A stretch of DNA of 64,000 bases from Ascidiaceihabitans sp039975415 (GTDB taxonomy: Bacteria; Pseudomonadota; Alphaproteobacteria; Rhodobacterales; Rhodobacteraceae), in NCBI RefSeq assembly GCF_039975415.1, contig NZ_JBDWHD010000006.1. One strand, given 5' to 3'. Positions 32,942 to 41,862 of this stretch are shown piece after piece. The position numbers and the translations under genes were made by a program. The notes under the pieces are model-generated. The model saw only the letters and a list, made by a program, of their open reading frames with translations, did no database searches and was not told the DNA's origin. Within the stretch, counting starts at the first letter, position 1. The number at the start of each line of letters is the position of its first letter.

Positions 32942-34276
32942 ATGGACATGGCTACAATTGGACTTATCGCGTGCGTCGCGGTCATTCTCTTGCTTGCGAT
33001 CCGAGTGCCGATTGGCTTTGCCATCGGGAGCGTCGCGGTTATTGCGCTCTTTATGGTCTTTGCGATGCGCACAGGTACCTTTATGCCGGAACGTGCCATT
33101 GGCCGTACTCTGTCGATTGTGTTTTCAAACGGATTTGATCTGATCCACTCGTATAATTTGTCGATGATCCCACTGTTCATCGCACTTGGGCAGGTTGCCT
33201 TTCGTGCCAACATCACGACCGAGATCTACGAGGCAGCGCGCGTTTGCCTATCGCGCCTACCCGGGGGGGTAGCGATTGCGTCCATTGCGGGCTGTGGTGG
33301 GTTTTCTGCCATCTCTGGATCTTCCATCGCCTGTGCGTCTACCATGGGGCGGATTTGCACGCCTGAAATGCTCAAGCTGAATTACGATCCGCGGTTGGCC
33401 ACAGCCTGTGTCGCTGCAGGCGGTACACTGGGTGCATTGATCCCACCATCGATTTTGTTCATCGTTTATGCGATCTTTACCGAAACGTCTGTTGGTGATT
33501 TGTTCCTTGCCGGTATTTTCCCCGGCCTTTTGTCGATGCTGGGTTACACGACCGTCGTCTATATTTGGGTCAAACGGAACCCTTCTATTGCACCGGCTTC
33601 GGATGAAAGGTTCACAAACACCCAAAAAACTGCAGCGTTGTTTAGGGCATGGCCAGCCATGCTTTTGTTCACAGTGGTCGTCGGCGGTATTTATGGCGGA
33701 ATTTTTACAGCCACTGAAGCCGCTGCAATTTCTCTGTTCACCGCAACACTGATTGGCATGGCGCGTAAGTTGATCAAACTGAGCGACATCATCCCAATGA
33801 TCCGAGATATAGCCAGCACCAGCTGTGTTATCTTTTTCATCGCAGCCTGTGCGAAGGTGTTCATCACTGTCGTCGCATTGACCGGCCTGTCCAATTCTAT
33901 GGTCAGCGCCTTGGGCGAGGCCAATATTGGGCCGTGGGGATTTATGTTCATGGTCTGCGTGATTTATCTGATGCTGGGTATGTTCCTTGATCCTGTGGGC
34001 ATTGTTGTTCTGACTCTGCCGTTGATGATCCCGATGGTTGAAAGCTATGGCTTTGATTTAATCTGGTTTGGGGTTGTCATCGTAAAGTTGCTGGAGATTG
34101 GGTTAATCACCCCGCCTGTGGGTTTGAACGTGTTTGTCCTTGCTGCGGCAATCGACGGCAAAGTGCCAATTGGGCAGATATTCAGTGGCCTGTGGCGCTT
34201 TTTGATCAGTGATTTAATTGTCCTGATGTTGCTGATTGGGTTCCCCATCATTTCGCTGTTCTTGCCTGGGTCATAA
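32942..34276 (+). CDS. dctM: TRAP transporter large permease (DctM family)
   Basis: 444 residues with about twelve membrane segments. DctM landmarks are GGVAIASIAGCGGFSAISGSS (near 100-120), GGTLGALIPPSILFIVYAIF and the C-terminal GLITPPVGLNVFV. It forms the transport channel with the small subunit and takes substrate from the DctP at 31314. It ends the plus-strand part of the island; a weak hairpin (ATAACG ... CGTTAT) begins at 34273. Confidence 0.9.
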   Translation: MDMATIGLIACVAVILLLAIRVPIGFAIGSVAVIALFMVFAMRTGTFMPERAIGRTLSIVFSNGFDLIHSYNLSMIPLFIALGQVAFRANITTEIYEAARVCLSRLPGGVAIASIAGCGGFSAISGSSIACASTMGRICTPEMLKLNYDPRLATACVAAGGTLGALIPPSILFIVYAIFTETSVGDLFLAGIFPGLLSMLGYTTVVYIWVKRNPSIAPASDERFTNTQKTAALFRAWPAMLLFTVVVGGIYGGIFTATEAAAISLFTATLIGMARKLIKLSDIIPMIRDIASTSCVIFFIAACAKVFITVVALTGLSNSMVSALGEANIGPWGFMFMVCVIYLMLGMFLDPVGIVVLTLPLMIPMVESYGFDLIWFGVVIVKLLEIGLITPPVGLNVFVLAAAIDGKVPIGQIFSGLWRFLISDLIVLMLLIGFPIISLFLPGS

Positions 34277-34393
34277 CGCTTGAGAGCCGTTATACAGGGG
34301 ACCTGCATTGTATATCTGGCTTTCGATCAAGCGTCGTGCAATGCAAATGTCGTTGTAGTGTGAATTATGAGAAGGTTTTTGGATTATGGATAA

Positions 34394-34623
34394 GTGACAG
34401 GCTCTGATGAAGAAATGAATGGTGCTGATGCAGTGCTGGAAGCGCTCTGGCCGGCAAGCGAACCGCGGTTCTTCGGCCAGTTTTGGATATAGAGAGCAAC
34501 GGTCAGCCGATCAGAAAGGCTCTTGAGGATGCGGCTTGGGAATTGGATCATCTCGACGGTGCGCCGGTCCTGCCTGCGTCCACGGCCAAGGTGGCCTCGT
34601 TGCGTTCCGAATATTGGCCCTAG
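34394..34623 (+). pseudogene. Frameshifted small ORF upstream of the nuclease pseudogene
   Basis: A GTG-started frame (34394-34492: TGSDEEMNGADAVLEALWPA ...) ends at TAG, while the next frame takes over from about 34465 with LDIESNGQPIRKALEDAAWE and ends SLRSEYWP at 34623. The two halves join naturally with one frameshift near 34465-34490. I do not recognise the family. It is broken like the genes that follow. Confidence 0.45.
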
Positions 34624-35009
34624 TGGGTGTGGTTGGTTCAAGTGCAACGGCAGGAGAGATCATCAAAGGTAAGGTGACGCATGTCCGTGATGTTGACACG
34701 ATTGAAGTGTCCGGTTTGCCCGTTCGACTGATTGGTTTAGACGGCCCAGAGCTTGATGAACGTGGCGGCAAAGCTGGAAAGCGTTTTATGCAAGGCTTGG
34801 TGTTGCACAAGCCAGTTCAATGCGAGTTGACCGGAGCAAAAACGTACGACAGGTGAGTTGGCACTTGCTACTTTAACGGCGTGTATATTGCCCAGATTGC
34901 CGTGAGTGAGGGATATGCGCGTGATTGCCCAAGATACTCACGAAGGCGCTACAAAAAATTCGAGACCTCCGCTAGCAGACGAATTCGGCGTAAATCTTAT
35001 TGTCGGTGA
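34614..35009 (+). pseudogene. Thermonuclease (SNase-like) with a premature stop
   Basis: The frame encodes a short leader, then GEIIKGKVTHVRDVDTIEV and LPVRLIGLDGPELDE, the OB-fold start of staphylococcal-nuclease-like proteins with the catalytic Arg (VRLIGLDGPE). After KTYDR there is TGA (34854-34856), then the same frame continues VGTCYFNGVYIAQIAVSEGY and ARDCPRYSRRRYK to 35009. The missing residue is probably Trp (TGG to TGA). Coding resumes in frame, so the damage is a single nonsense mutation at the DNA level. The true start is uncertain (TTG 34614 or a codon upstream). Confidence 0.8.
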
Positions 35010-35377
35010 TGGCGTTTCATTTTCTTTGTCGATCTTGTGAACCAAAGGATTGGCTGCGGAGTGATAGATTAAGTTAACTTGTTAGTTAGAGCTATACCTT
35101 AAAGGGGCCACGGCGCTTTGCAACGCGTAATCAGGACATCCAACTTCTGTTTTTATCCAAATCACAAACGGTTCCCGTATTCCGAAAACTCACGGTGATG
35201 GACGTTTTCGGATGTTTGGTTTCAAGAAACTGTTTTAGGATACTCAGGGCCTGATCTAAGGGAGCGTCGAGCCGAGGCGGGGGGCTTTCCGTAAAACCCT
35301 TGTTTTGCGGAGGCTTTCGAATGGTTCCACCTTGATGGGATTTTTTCTTACCGATATTTGTAGCACGAAATTACCTG
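35010..35377. other. Gene-free stretch with an inverted repeat
   Basis: No convincing reading frame. It carries a 9-bp inverted repeat TCCGAAAAC ... GTTTTCGGA (35181-35212, 14-base loop) and a second imperfect one near 35290-35325 (CCGTAAAA ... TTTTGCGG). Both lie between decayed genes and may be remnants of mobile DNA. Confidence 0.4.
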
Positions 35378-36151
35378 ATGGCGGCAGCTACATTGAAAGA
35401 AGCATTAGGTCGAGGTCTGCGGTCCGCAATTGTTTGTACTGTTTATGCGCTGCCTAATGCAGCCGCTTCAAGCGCGACCAATATAATACCAGTATGTTTA
35501 GATGATGTATTGTATGAGTTACCTTACCAAGCAGGGTTATCTAGCAGTGGCCGGCAACTAAAAATTGGCGAGGGTGAAGACAAACCATCTTCAACATCAC
35601 CCCCACGCTTTTGGCAGCCGGGACAGCCACCCTTGACTGTTTCGAAAATCAGGTATTCTTTAGGGGTGGGATCTGGCCCACCTATATCCGTTTTGGACTT
35701 TTTGTTGGGCCGAGAAAGTCAATTTGAAGTTTTTGAAATTTCTATTTATCCTAAAAGACGTGAATGGCCGTACCGGCACTTCCACTCCTTGGGGACTCCT
35801 TCTGACCTCAAGGAAGGGTCGGTACTTAAAATTACACACCTTAGCGATACTGGAAAAGGTGACTAATACAAGTCACTAAACTTCGGCATGTTTGGCAATC
35901 CAATATCCGTTAGGTGTTCAGCGGGACTTCCGGCCTACAGCGAAGACCCTAATAGATTTTCTTGCGACTTTAGTGGGTCTCTTCCTGACAAATCCCCGGT
36001 ATTGGTTTCATTTAACGTTGGGTTAGATCTTGAAGGGCAGTGGCCCACAGGCGGAGACACATACTCCGGTTGGCAGCTTGCTATAGCTGACGTGGAAGAG
36101 GCTATTCAAAATTTAATTCCAAATCATGGTATGGTCAACGAATGCAAATAA
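35378..36151 (+). pseudogene. Unknown protein split by an in-frame TAA
   Basis: Two open frames, 35378-35866 and 35888-36151, are in the same reading frame and separated only by TAA plus seven sense codons (YKSLNFG). The join THLSDTGKGD-stop-YKSLNFGMFG suggests GAA mutated to TAA in a single gene of about 258 residues. The product is soluble (segments SVLDFLLGRES; FSCDFSGSLPDKSPVLVSF) and resembles nothing I can name. Composition is more AT-rich than neighbouring genes, fitting acquired DNA. A restart at ATG 35888 is possible. Confidence 0.5.
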
Positions 36152-36297
36152 CGAATGATCAGGTAGAGTTCTTAGAAGTCGTAATAGCGGGAGATCTAAC
36201 GTCTGATTATGTTATCTCGCTCGCCGATGTCTGAGGTGCCCTAGATTTGTAGATGCTTTGCTTGGTAATTTTAGAACCAAGGAGAGACGGATATGAA

Positions 36298-36423
36298 CTG
36301 GACCTGTCGCGGTTTCGTGCCGCCCCAAGTGCTCGTTTAAGCCACCTTTCGTTCGAAGGCGACAGGGCTTTTCCAGCCCAGTGCTGAATGACGGCGTCGC
36401 GGATTGTATGGTACGCATTCAAT
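36298..36423 (-). pseudogene. IS3-family transposase (OrfB) C-terminal remnant
   Basis: Minus-strand frame ending TAA at 36337 reads YNPRRRHSALGWKSPVAFERKVA-stop (split here as YNPRRRHSALGW and KSPVAFERKVA), the typical end of IS3 OrfB with the RRHSALG box. TGGACCTGTCGCGG near 36298 resembles the terminal repeat. Only the last 28 codons remain, joined at about 36421 to an integrase tail on the other strand. Confidence 0.75.
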
Positions 36424-36577
36424 GCGACGGACGAAGGTCGCACAGATTTACAAGAAGACCGGCAATCTGCGTGCTGTTCATTTGTTGCTCGGTCACACCA
36501 AGATGGACAGCACAGTGCGATATCTTGGCGTTGAGCTTGAAGACGCCTTGGCAATTTCGGAAGCTATTGAAATCTAA
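36422..36577 (+). pseudogene. Tyrosine recombinase (phage-type integrase) C-terminal remnant
   Basis: A 51-residue frame from 36422 to TAA 36577 reads RRTKVAQIYKKTGNLRAVHL, LLGHTKMDSTVRYLGVELED, ALAISEAIEI. It has the last catalytic box LLGHT and the nucleophile Tyr in VRYL of alphaproteobacterial integrases. The core and DNA-binding domains are missing. An 8-bp-stem hairpin follows at 36583-36607. Confidence 0.85.
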
Positions 36578-36582
36578 ACCTT

Positions 36583-36607
36583 TGGGCCGTTCGTAAGGGA
36601 CGGCCCA
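36583..36607 (+). terminator. Hairpin after the integrase remnant
   Basis: TGGGCCGT and ACGGCCCA form a perfect 8-bp stem with loop TCGTAAGGG, five bases after the integrase-tail stop. No T-run follows. It is probably the relic of the integrase terminator. Confidence 0.45.
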
Positions 36608-36909
36608 TACTTGCCGTTAGATCACTGATCGTGATGCCGTGTCGCAGCGTGTATTGTCGTCATCCGCCGTACCCCCAAAACGGTGAGATGGTCGAACTCA
36701 CAGCTTGTGGACGAAATTTGCCATTCGCAGTGGAATTCTGAACGTTAACTTTATCGAATGCCTCGGCAATCAGTGCGTTTCATTTGCGATGTGGTACGTC
36801 GTGAGCTTCATGAATAATCCAAAACCAGTATTATGGCTCGCTCACCTTTTTGCATAAAAGACATTTACCTGAGCAATGACCCGCGTCTTTTTTAACGACG
36901 ACAACATCG
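36608..36909. other. Gene-free stretch
   Basis: About 300 bp between the integrase relic and the end of the siderophore operon. No credible ORF, repeat or strong terminator was seen. Confidence 0.5.
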
Positions 36910-37956
36910 CTATTCGCTCCAATAAGCGGCGATGTATGAACTGTTGGTTGGTCGTTGTGCTGTCTTTGCAGCCGCGCGGATGGTTTGCACTTTTGCTGTG
37001 TCAGCCGCGTACCAGAAATAGGCGTTAGGCTTGCCTTTCAAGGCGTTCAAAGCCTGAGATTGGAACAGGTCACTTTGCTCTGAGGTTAACCAGTTCAGGG
37101 CGATGCCATCAGGTGCTACGATGTCGTATCCGCAAGCGGCACCGTTTGCGGCCAGAAGGGTTGCGGTGCCTTTGGTACCGCTCGGCATGCTTTCCAGCAA
37201 TCGTGCGATGGCGGGAAAGGCCGTTTCGTCACCAAAGAAGTGGATATCAGAAGTGTCCACCACGCCGCCGCCACCTGGACCGATCACGCCAATCTGTGTG
37301 CCGGGTGCAACCGTTGCGGCCCAATCCGAGACACGCCCGCCTTGGTGGATGAAGATATCAACATCCATAAACCCGGCTTCGCGATCAACCCAACGGCTGG
37401 TGTAGACCGGCTTGTGCACCGCTTTGTCACCCTTGGGCCAAATGGTGGCCCCGTTGGGTGCGACATGGGGCCATTCGATATTTAGTAGGCCTTCCGGGGG
37501 AAGCACAAAGCGGAAGTGGATGGCATCATCTGCAAAGCTCGTGAAGTCCTTGGCTTTCAGGCGTAGCCGCAAGAACGACGTGCCGATTTTCTCAACTGAG
37601 TAAACCGCCACAAAATGGAAATTTGGTGGTCGCGCACCGACCGTTTCGGTATCTGACCAGCGAATGTTCTTGGCGACCTCTGGGACGCTGTGCTCTATGT
37701 GCTCGACCAGACTTTCTTTCAGCATATAAAGCCAATCTGGTTTGGCGGCCGCGACTTGGGCACGGATGCCTTGATCTGTTGCCTCGAAATGGAAAACCCC
37801 GAAATCGGTTTCAACAGTGACGCATGTGTCGGTGTCTGCCAGAACTTTCAGCCCATGTTCTTCGGCTTCATGCAGCATCACCATACGTGTGGCGGTGAAA
37901 TTGAGATTAGGTAACGTGGTTTCAGCGCTTAGCGGAAAGCTAGGATGGACAGACAT
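36910..37956 (-). CDS. Siderophore-interacting ferric reductase with N-terminal DUF2218
   Basis: 348 residues. Residues about 15-105 form a DUF2218 domain (VTVETDFGVFHFEATDQGIR). Residues about 115-345 match the SIP family: FAD-binding PPEGLLNIEWPH and YTSRWVDREAGFMDVDIFIH, then a NAD(P)H/C-terminal part with HFFGDETAFPAIARLLE and FWYAADTAKVQTIR. SIP proteins release iron from imported ferric siderophores in the cytoplasm. It is the last gene of the iron operon, 12 bp after the ATPase. Confidence 0.92.
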   Translation of the reverse strand: MSVHPSFPLSAETTLPNLNFTATRMVMLHEAEEHGLKVLADTDTCVTVETDFGVFHFEATDQGIRAQVAAAKPDWLYMLKESLVEHIEHSVPEVAKNIRWSDTETVGARPPNFHFVAVYSVEKIGTSFLRLRLKAKDFTSFADDAIHFRFVLPPEGLLNIEWPHVAPNGATIWPKGDKAVHKPVYTSRWVDREAGFMDVDIFIHQGGRVSDWAATVAPGTQIGVIGPGGGGVVDTSDIHFFGDETAFPAIARLLESMPSGTKGTATLLAANGAACGYDIVAPDGIALNWLTSEQSDLFQSQALNALKGKPNAYFWYAADTAKVQTIRAAAKTAQRPTNSSYIAAYWSE

Positions 37957-37968
37957 AAGCAGACCCTT

Positions 37969-38745
37969 TCAAGAGGGGATAACATGAGGTGTGTGGTGAA
38001 GTGGATCGTCGATGACCGTGCATTCAAGATCGAAAATTTGACGCATGCCAGAAGGGGTGATCACATCCGCGGCGCTGCCTTGTGCCACGATCACACCAGC
38101 TTTGAGGGCGACGATGTGGTCGGCAAACCGTGCGGCCAAGTTGATATCATGTAGGACCATGACGATGGTGCGCCCCGTATCCTGGTTCAAGGATTTGACC
38201 ATCTTCAACAGTTCGATCTGATGGGGCAGGTCAAGATACGTGGTGGGTTCGTCCAGCAGCAAGATGTCAGTGTCTTGGGCCAAGGTCATGGCGATCCATG
38301 CCCTTTGTCGTTGGCCACCTGACAATGCCGATAGTGGGCGCTGTGCATGACGACTAAGGTTGGTCACACTTAAGGCGTTTTCGACGGCCTCGGCATCACC
38401 TTGTGACCATTGGCGGATGGCGCTTTGATGCGGCGTGCGCCCGCGTGTGACAAGATCTTGCACCTGCAACCCTTCAGGAACAACAGGGGCTTGGGGCAGG
38501 ATCGCCAGCCGTTTGGCCACAGACCTGCTGTTTTGGCGATGAATGGCTTTGCCATCCAAGTTGACGTGACCTGAGGTGGGCGATTGAAGCCGCGCAAGGC
38601 TGCGCAAAAGGGTCGACTTCCCGCACGCGTTGGGTCCAACGATCACCGTAACCTTATGATTTGGCACCTCTAAGGACAGCCCGCTTAGAACAGGTGCTTT
38701 GTCGTAAGTTACGCCAAGATGTTCGGCGCTCAGTCGGTGTGTCAT
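37969..38745 (-). CDS. Ferric-siderophore ABC transporter ATPase (FecE/FhuC family)
   Basis: 258 residues from ATG 38745 overlapping the permease stop (ATGA); the longer frame to 38784 is rejected. Walker A GPNACGKST (Ala at the third position is family-typical), Q-loop LPQAPVVPEG, signature LSGGQRQRAWIAM, Walker B ILLLDEPT, H-loop VLHDIN. The sequence TYLDLPHQIELLK is diagnostic of the iron/cobalamin importer branch. It energises the two FecCD permeases upstream. Confidence 0.93.
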   Translation of the reverse strand: MTHRLSAEHLGVTYDKAPVLSGLSLEVPNHKVTVIVGPNACGKSTLLRSLARLQSPTSGHVNLDGKAIHRQNSRSVAKRLAILPQAPVVPEGLQVQDLVTRGRTPHQSAIRQWSQGDAEAVENALSVTNLSRHAQRPLSALSGGQRQRAWIAMTLAQDTDILLLDEPTTYLDLPHQIELLKMVKSLNQDTGRTIVMVLHDINLAARFADHIVALKAGVIVAQGSAADVITPSGMRQIFDLECTVIDDPLHHTPHVIPS

Positions 38746-39761
38746 ATGATATTTCCTTTGCGGGCTTGCACCAGCAGCAACCACATCAGAACAGGTGCAC
38801 CAATGATGGCCGTAAACACGCCCGTGGGCAGCGAAACAAACGGGATAAGTCGTGAGGCCGTGTCAGCAAGCAACGTGACCAACGCCCCAATTCCGCCAGC
38901 GGCCAGAAGGGCGGGTTTGCCACGACCCACCAAACGACGCGCAATCGGTCCGCTGACAAAGGCAACAAAGGGCAGTGGGCCTGCGACGCTAATGGCAAGC
39001 GCAACAAGTGCGACACCCGCTGCCGTGATCGTCAATCGTAAGAGGGAAACCGCCAAGCCAAGGCCGGTAGCGGTCTCATCCGAAAGGGACAATCGTGTAA
39101 GAACAAAGTTCAACCAAATGATCAAAGGCAACAAAAGGCCAAGCCCAACAGTGACGCGGATGACATCAGCCCAGCTGCGCGCATTCAGGGTCCCAATCAA
39201 CCATTTTGCCATATCTGCCGCGGTCAACGCGTCCATACGTGTGATCAACAGGTCGGCAAAAGCCGAAAGTGTGAGGCTGACCCCAATCCCGATCAGGATC
39301 AAACGATAGGGATGCAAACCATTTTGCCATGACAGGACAAGAACCAGCATCGCAGCCAAGGCACCGCCAATCATGGCACCCAGTAAGACAAAACCACCAC
39401 ACGTCACCATGGCGAAAAGGGCACCACAACTGGCGCCTGCATTGAAGCCGATGATATCGGGGGAGGCCAGCGGATTGCGGAGCATGGTTTGGAACATGGC
39501 ACCCGCAATCCCAAAGGCAGCCCCGGCACCCAGCGCCGCCAAGATACGGGGCAGACGCAAATCATAGACCACAAGCGTGTGCATCGGGTCGCTGTCGCCG
39601 GTCAGCGCTGCAAGAACGTCTTGGGTATTCATCGGGAAACTGCCGGCGCGCAAGGCGATGACGCAGGCGAAAATCATGCCCAGCCCAATCAAGAATGTCA
39701 TCAGACCCGCACGGCGACTGACCTGCACAGAGACTGGACCTATCCGAATGACGCGGTTCAC
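38742..39761 (-). CDS. FecCD-family iron-siderophore permease (FecD-like)
   Basis: 339 residues starting at GTG 39761, which overlaps the preceding permease's TGA (GTGA). The frame runs back to 39884 but that would bury it in the upstream gene. Ten-helix FecCD fold with RNPLASPDIIGFNAGASCGA (the conserved RNPLA-P-GI motif, residues about 80-100) and the ATPase-contact segment GPLPFVAFVSGPIARRLVG. Pairs with the permease at 39758. Confidence 0.91.
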   Translation of the reverse strand: MNRVIRIGPVSVQVSRRAGLMTFLIGLGMIFACVIALRAGSFPMNTQDVLAALTGDSDPMHTLVVYDLRLPRILAALGAGAAFGIAGAMFQTMLRNPLASPDIIGFNAGASCGALFAMVTCGGFVLLGAMIGGALAAMLVLVLSWQNGLHPYRLILIGIGVSLTLSAFADLLITRMDALTAADMAKWLIGTLNARSWADVIRVTVGLGLLLPLIIWLNFVLTRLSLSDETATGLGLAVSLLRLTITAAGVALVALAISVAGPLPFVAFVSGPIARRLVGRGKPALLAAGGIGALVTLLADTASRLIPFVSLPTGVFTAIIGAPVLMWLLLVQARKGNII

Positions 39762-40801
39762 AGCGTGCCGCCCCCATGCTTTCGGACAATCCAAATCAGG
39801 ACAGGTCCGCCCAGAAAGGCCGCCATAACCCCTGCCTGCATATTGCCGCCAAACAGGCTGAGACGGCCGGTAAGGTCTGCGCAAATCATCAGCACCGCCC
39901 CGAAGGTTGCGCTGAGCAAGACTTGCCAGCGCATATCGCTACCGGCGACTTTGCGGGCCAGATGGGGAACGACCAATCCCACGAAGGTAATTGGCCCAGC
40001 CAAAGACACCGTTGCCCCGCATAGTACTACAACAGTGAGTCCAATCAGGATTTGAGCCAAGCCAACGCGCACGCCAAGATTGCGCGCGGTGTCATTCCCA
40101 AGGCTTAGCGCATTTATGGTGGTTGCCGCGAACAGTGTGGCGATGCCGCCGACGGCAAAGAAGGGCAACAATGCCGCGAGGGTATCCAGCCTAATCCCGT
40201 TGAAACCACCTAAGACCCAGAACCGATAAACATCTAATGTTTGCTGACTGATCAAGAGCACGCCCCGTGTCAGCGCAAGGCCCAAAGCGCTCACGGCTGC
40301 TCCGGCTAAGATCAGTTGCGCTGGTGTGCCGCGCCCGGCGTTCCCCAACGCAAAAACCAGAACCGAAGCAGCCAAACCGCCACCGAGGGCGACCCAGATG
40401 AATTGTGCAGGATCGGACAGGCCAAGTATCCAGATGCAGATGACAACCCCAATAGACGCGCCCGCGTTGACACCCAGCAATCCGGGATCAGCCAAGGGAT
40501 TGCGTGTCATGCCTTGCATCAGCGCGCCCGCGCTCGCTAAAGCCGCCCCAGCCAAAACAGCCGAAAGGAACCGAGGCAGGCGGATAACCTGTACCACCAC
40601 ATGATCGGGGTTTGTGGGGTCATAATCCGTAAGGGCGGACCAGATTTGTGTCCAGTCCACAGATCGCACCCCAAAGCTCAACGCGACCGGTGCCAGCAGA
40701 CACAAAGCCATAAGAGACAGAGCCAAGCCCAGTTTGCGATGATCACTGGCAGATGCATGTATCGCGGTTTTGGTTTGCAAGATATCCGGTGTGGCTGTCA
40801 T
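39758..40801 (-). CDS. FecCD-family iron-siderophore permease (FecC-like)
   Basis: 347 residues, with the same family motif RNPLADPGLLGVNAGASIG (about 108-126) and GPITFVGLVVPHLARKVAG near the C-terminus, the coupling helix region. It starts at ATG 40801, 15 bp after the binding-protein stop. A heterodimer with the product of 38742 is expected, as in FecCD/FepDG systems. Confidence 0.92.
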   Translation of the reverse strand: MTATPDILQTKTAIHASASDHRKLGLALSLMALCLLAPVALSFGVRSVDWTQIWSALTDYDPTNPDHVVVQVIRLPRFLSAVLAGAALASAGALMQGMTRNPLADPGLLGVNAGASIGVVICIWILGLSDPAQFIWVALGGGLAASVLVFALGNAGRGTPAQLILAGAAVSALGLALTRGVLLISQQTLDVYRFWVLGGFNGIRLDTLAALLPFFAVGGIATLFAATTINALSLGNDTARNLGVRVGLAQILIGLTVVVLCGATVSLAGPITFVGLVVPHLARKVAGSDMRWQVLLSATFGAVLMICADLTGRLSLFGGNMQAGVMAAFLGGPVLIWIVRKHGGGTL

Positions 40802-40816
40802 GTGCTAAGCCCCTTC

Positions 40817-41806
40817 CTAGCCGCCGAAGGCAGGCGCAATGCCAGCCTTTTGCATGCTGGGAACGACGGTGCGCGGATTGCCATCGGTTGCCGCCTCAAG
40901 CAGGGGAACCAAGGCGTCCAACGCATAGTCTAGGCTGAGCGGGCTTGAATGCGACAGCGCTGCACTCAACATGGGTGACGCGTAGACCTCGCGACCCTCT
41001 TTGAAAGCTCTCGTATGGGGGCGCAAAGGCATTTTCTGCAGGGTCGGAATAGAGCCCCCTGCGTCAAGCCAGATCAATGCATCAGTATCAATCGCCGACA
41101 GATCCTCATCCGGGATAGGCACGTAGAAATTATCGGCCATGGGGTGTTCGTTTATCGCAGCGGGTACTTTGAAACCGAGATCCTCAAGGAACCTGCCGCG
41201 GATATCCCGCGCGGTATATGCGCCTGTTTGACCGGGAAAGACCATAACCGCGCTGGCATTCTGCCACTCGGGGTGTTGGGCTTTGAGCGTGGTAAACCGC
41301 GTCTCTATTCTGTTGATAATCGCTTGCGCTTTGGCGGTTGTATCGGTGGCGCGTCCCAATGTGGCGAGCATGTCTTGCCAACGCATTCCGTAATCACCAA
41401 ATCCTACCTGTGGCGCGATAGTTGGCGCAATCCGGGACAAGATTTTGTAATCTTGCTCGGAAATGCCGGACCACTGGCCAACAATCAGGTCGGGCCGCAG
41501 AGCCGCAATCTGTTCAAAATCGAGCTGGCCTTGCAGCACGATGGGCGTCGCATCACCCAAGGCTTCATGCCCCCAAGGCCAAACCCCAAAGGCATCCGTT
41601 CCATACCACTTGCGTAAAGCATAAGGTTTGACCCCAAGTGCCAGAAGGAAATCGTGGCCGATGTAACTGATCGAGACGACCTTTTGGGGTTCGTCCACAA
41701 CGATGGTCGTGCCGTAACGGTGGGTAAAGTGTTGAGGAAAACCATCAGCCCATGTTGTGGTCACACTCATCACAAAAAGACTTACGGTAAGAGCGAAGCG
41801 CGACAT
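40817..41806 (-). CDS. Periplasmic iron-siderophore binding protein
   Basis: 329 residues from ATG 41806 with a GAGG site; the longer frame to 42031 is only upstream readthrough. Signal peptide ends near TWA|D. Fold of the class III FhuD/FecB binders: VVSISYIGHDFLLALGVKP, ALRPDLIVGQWSGISEQDY, and a C-terminal SPLSLDYALDALVPLLEAA. Trp/Tyr/Arg in the pocket region (GQWSGI, TARDIRGRF) fit a hydroxamate or carboxylate siderophore. It lies 56 bp after the receptor gene. Confidence 0.91.
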   Translation of the reverse strand: MSRFALTVSLFVMSVTTTWADGFPQHFTHRYGTTIVVDEPQKVVSISYIGHDFLLALGVKPYALRKWYGTDAFGVWPWGHEALGDATPIVLQGQLDFEQIAALRPDLIVGQWSGISEQDYKILSRIAPTIAPQVGFGDYGMRWQDMLATLGRATDTTAKAQAIINRIETRFTTLKAQHPEWQNASAVMVFPGQTGAYTARDIRGRFLEDLGFKVPAAINEHPMADNFYVPIPDEDLSAIDTDALIWLDAGGSIPTLQKMPLRPHTRAFKEGREVYASPMLSAALSHSSPLSLDYALDALVPLLEAATDGNPRTVVPSMQKAGIAPAFGG

Positions 41807-41862
41807 GAGAGAACCTCTTTTTGAGGGTTGCAGGTGTTCCAACTGCCCGCAACGCATGATGT

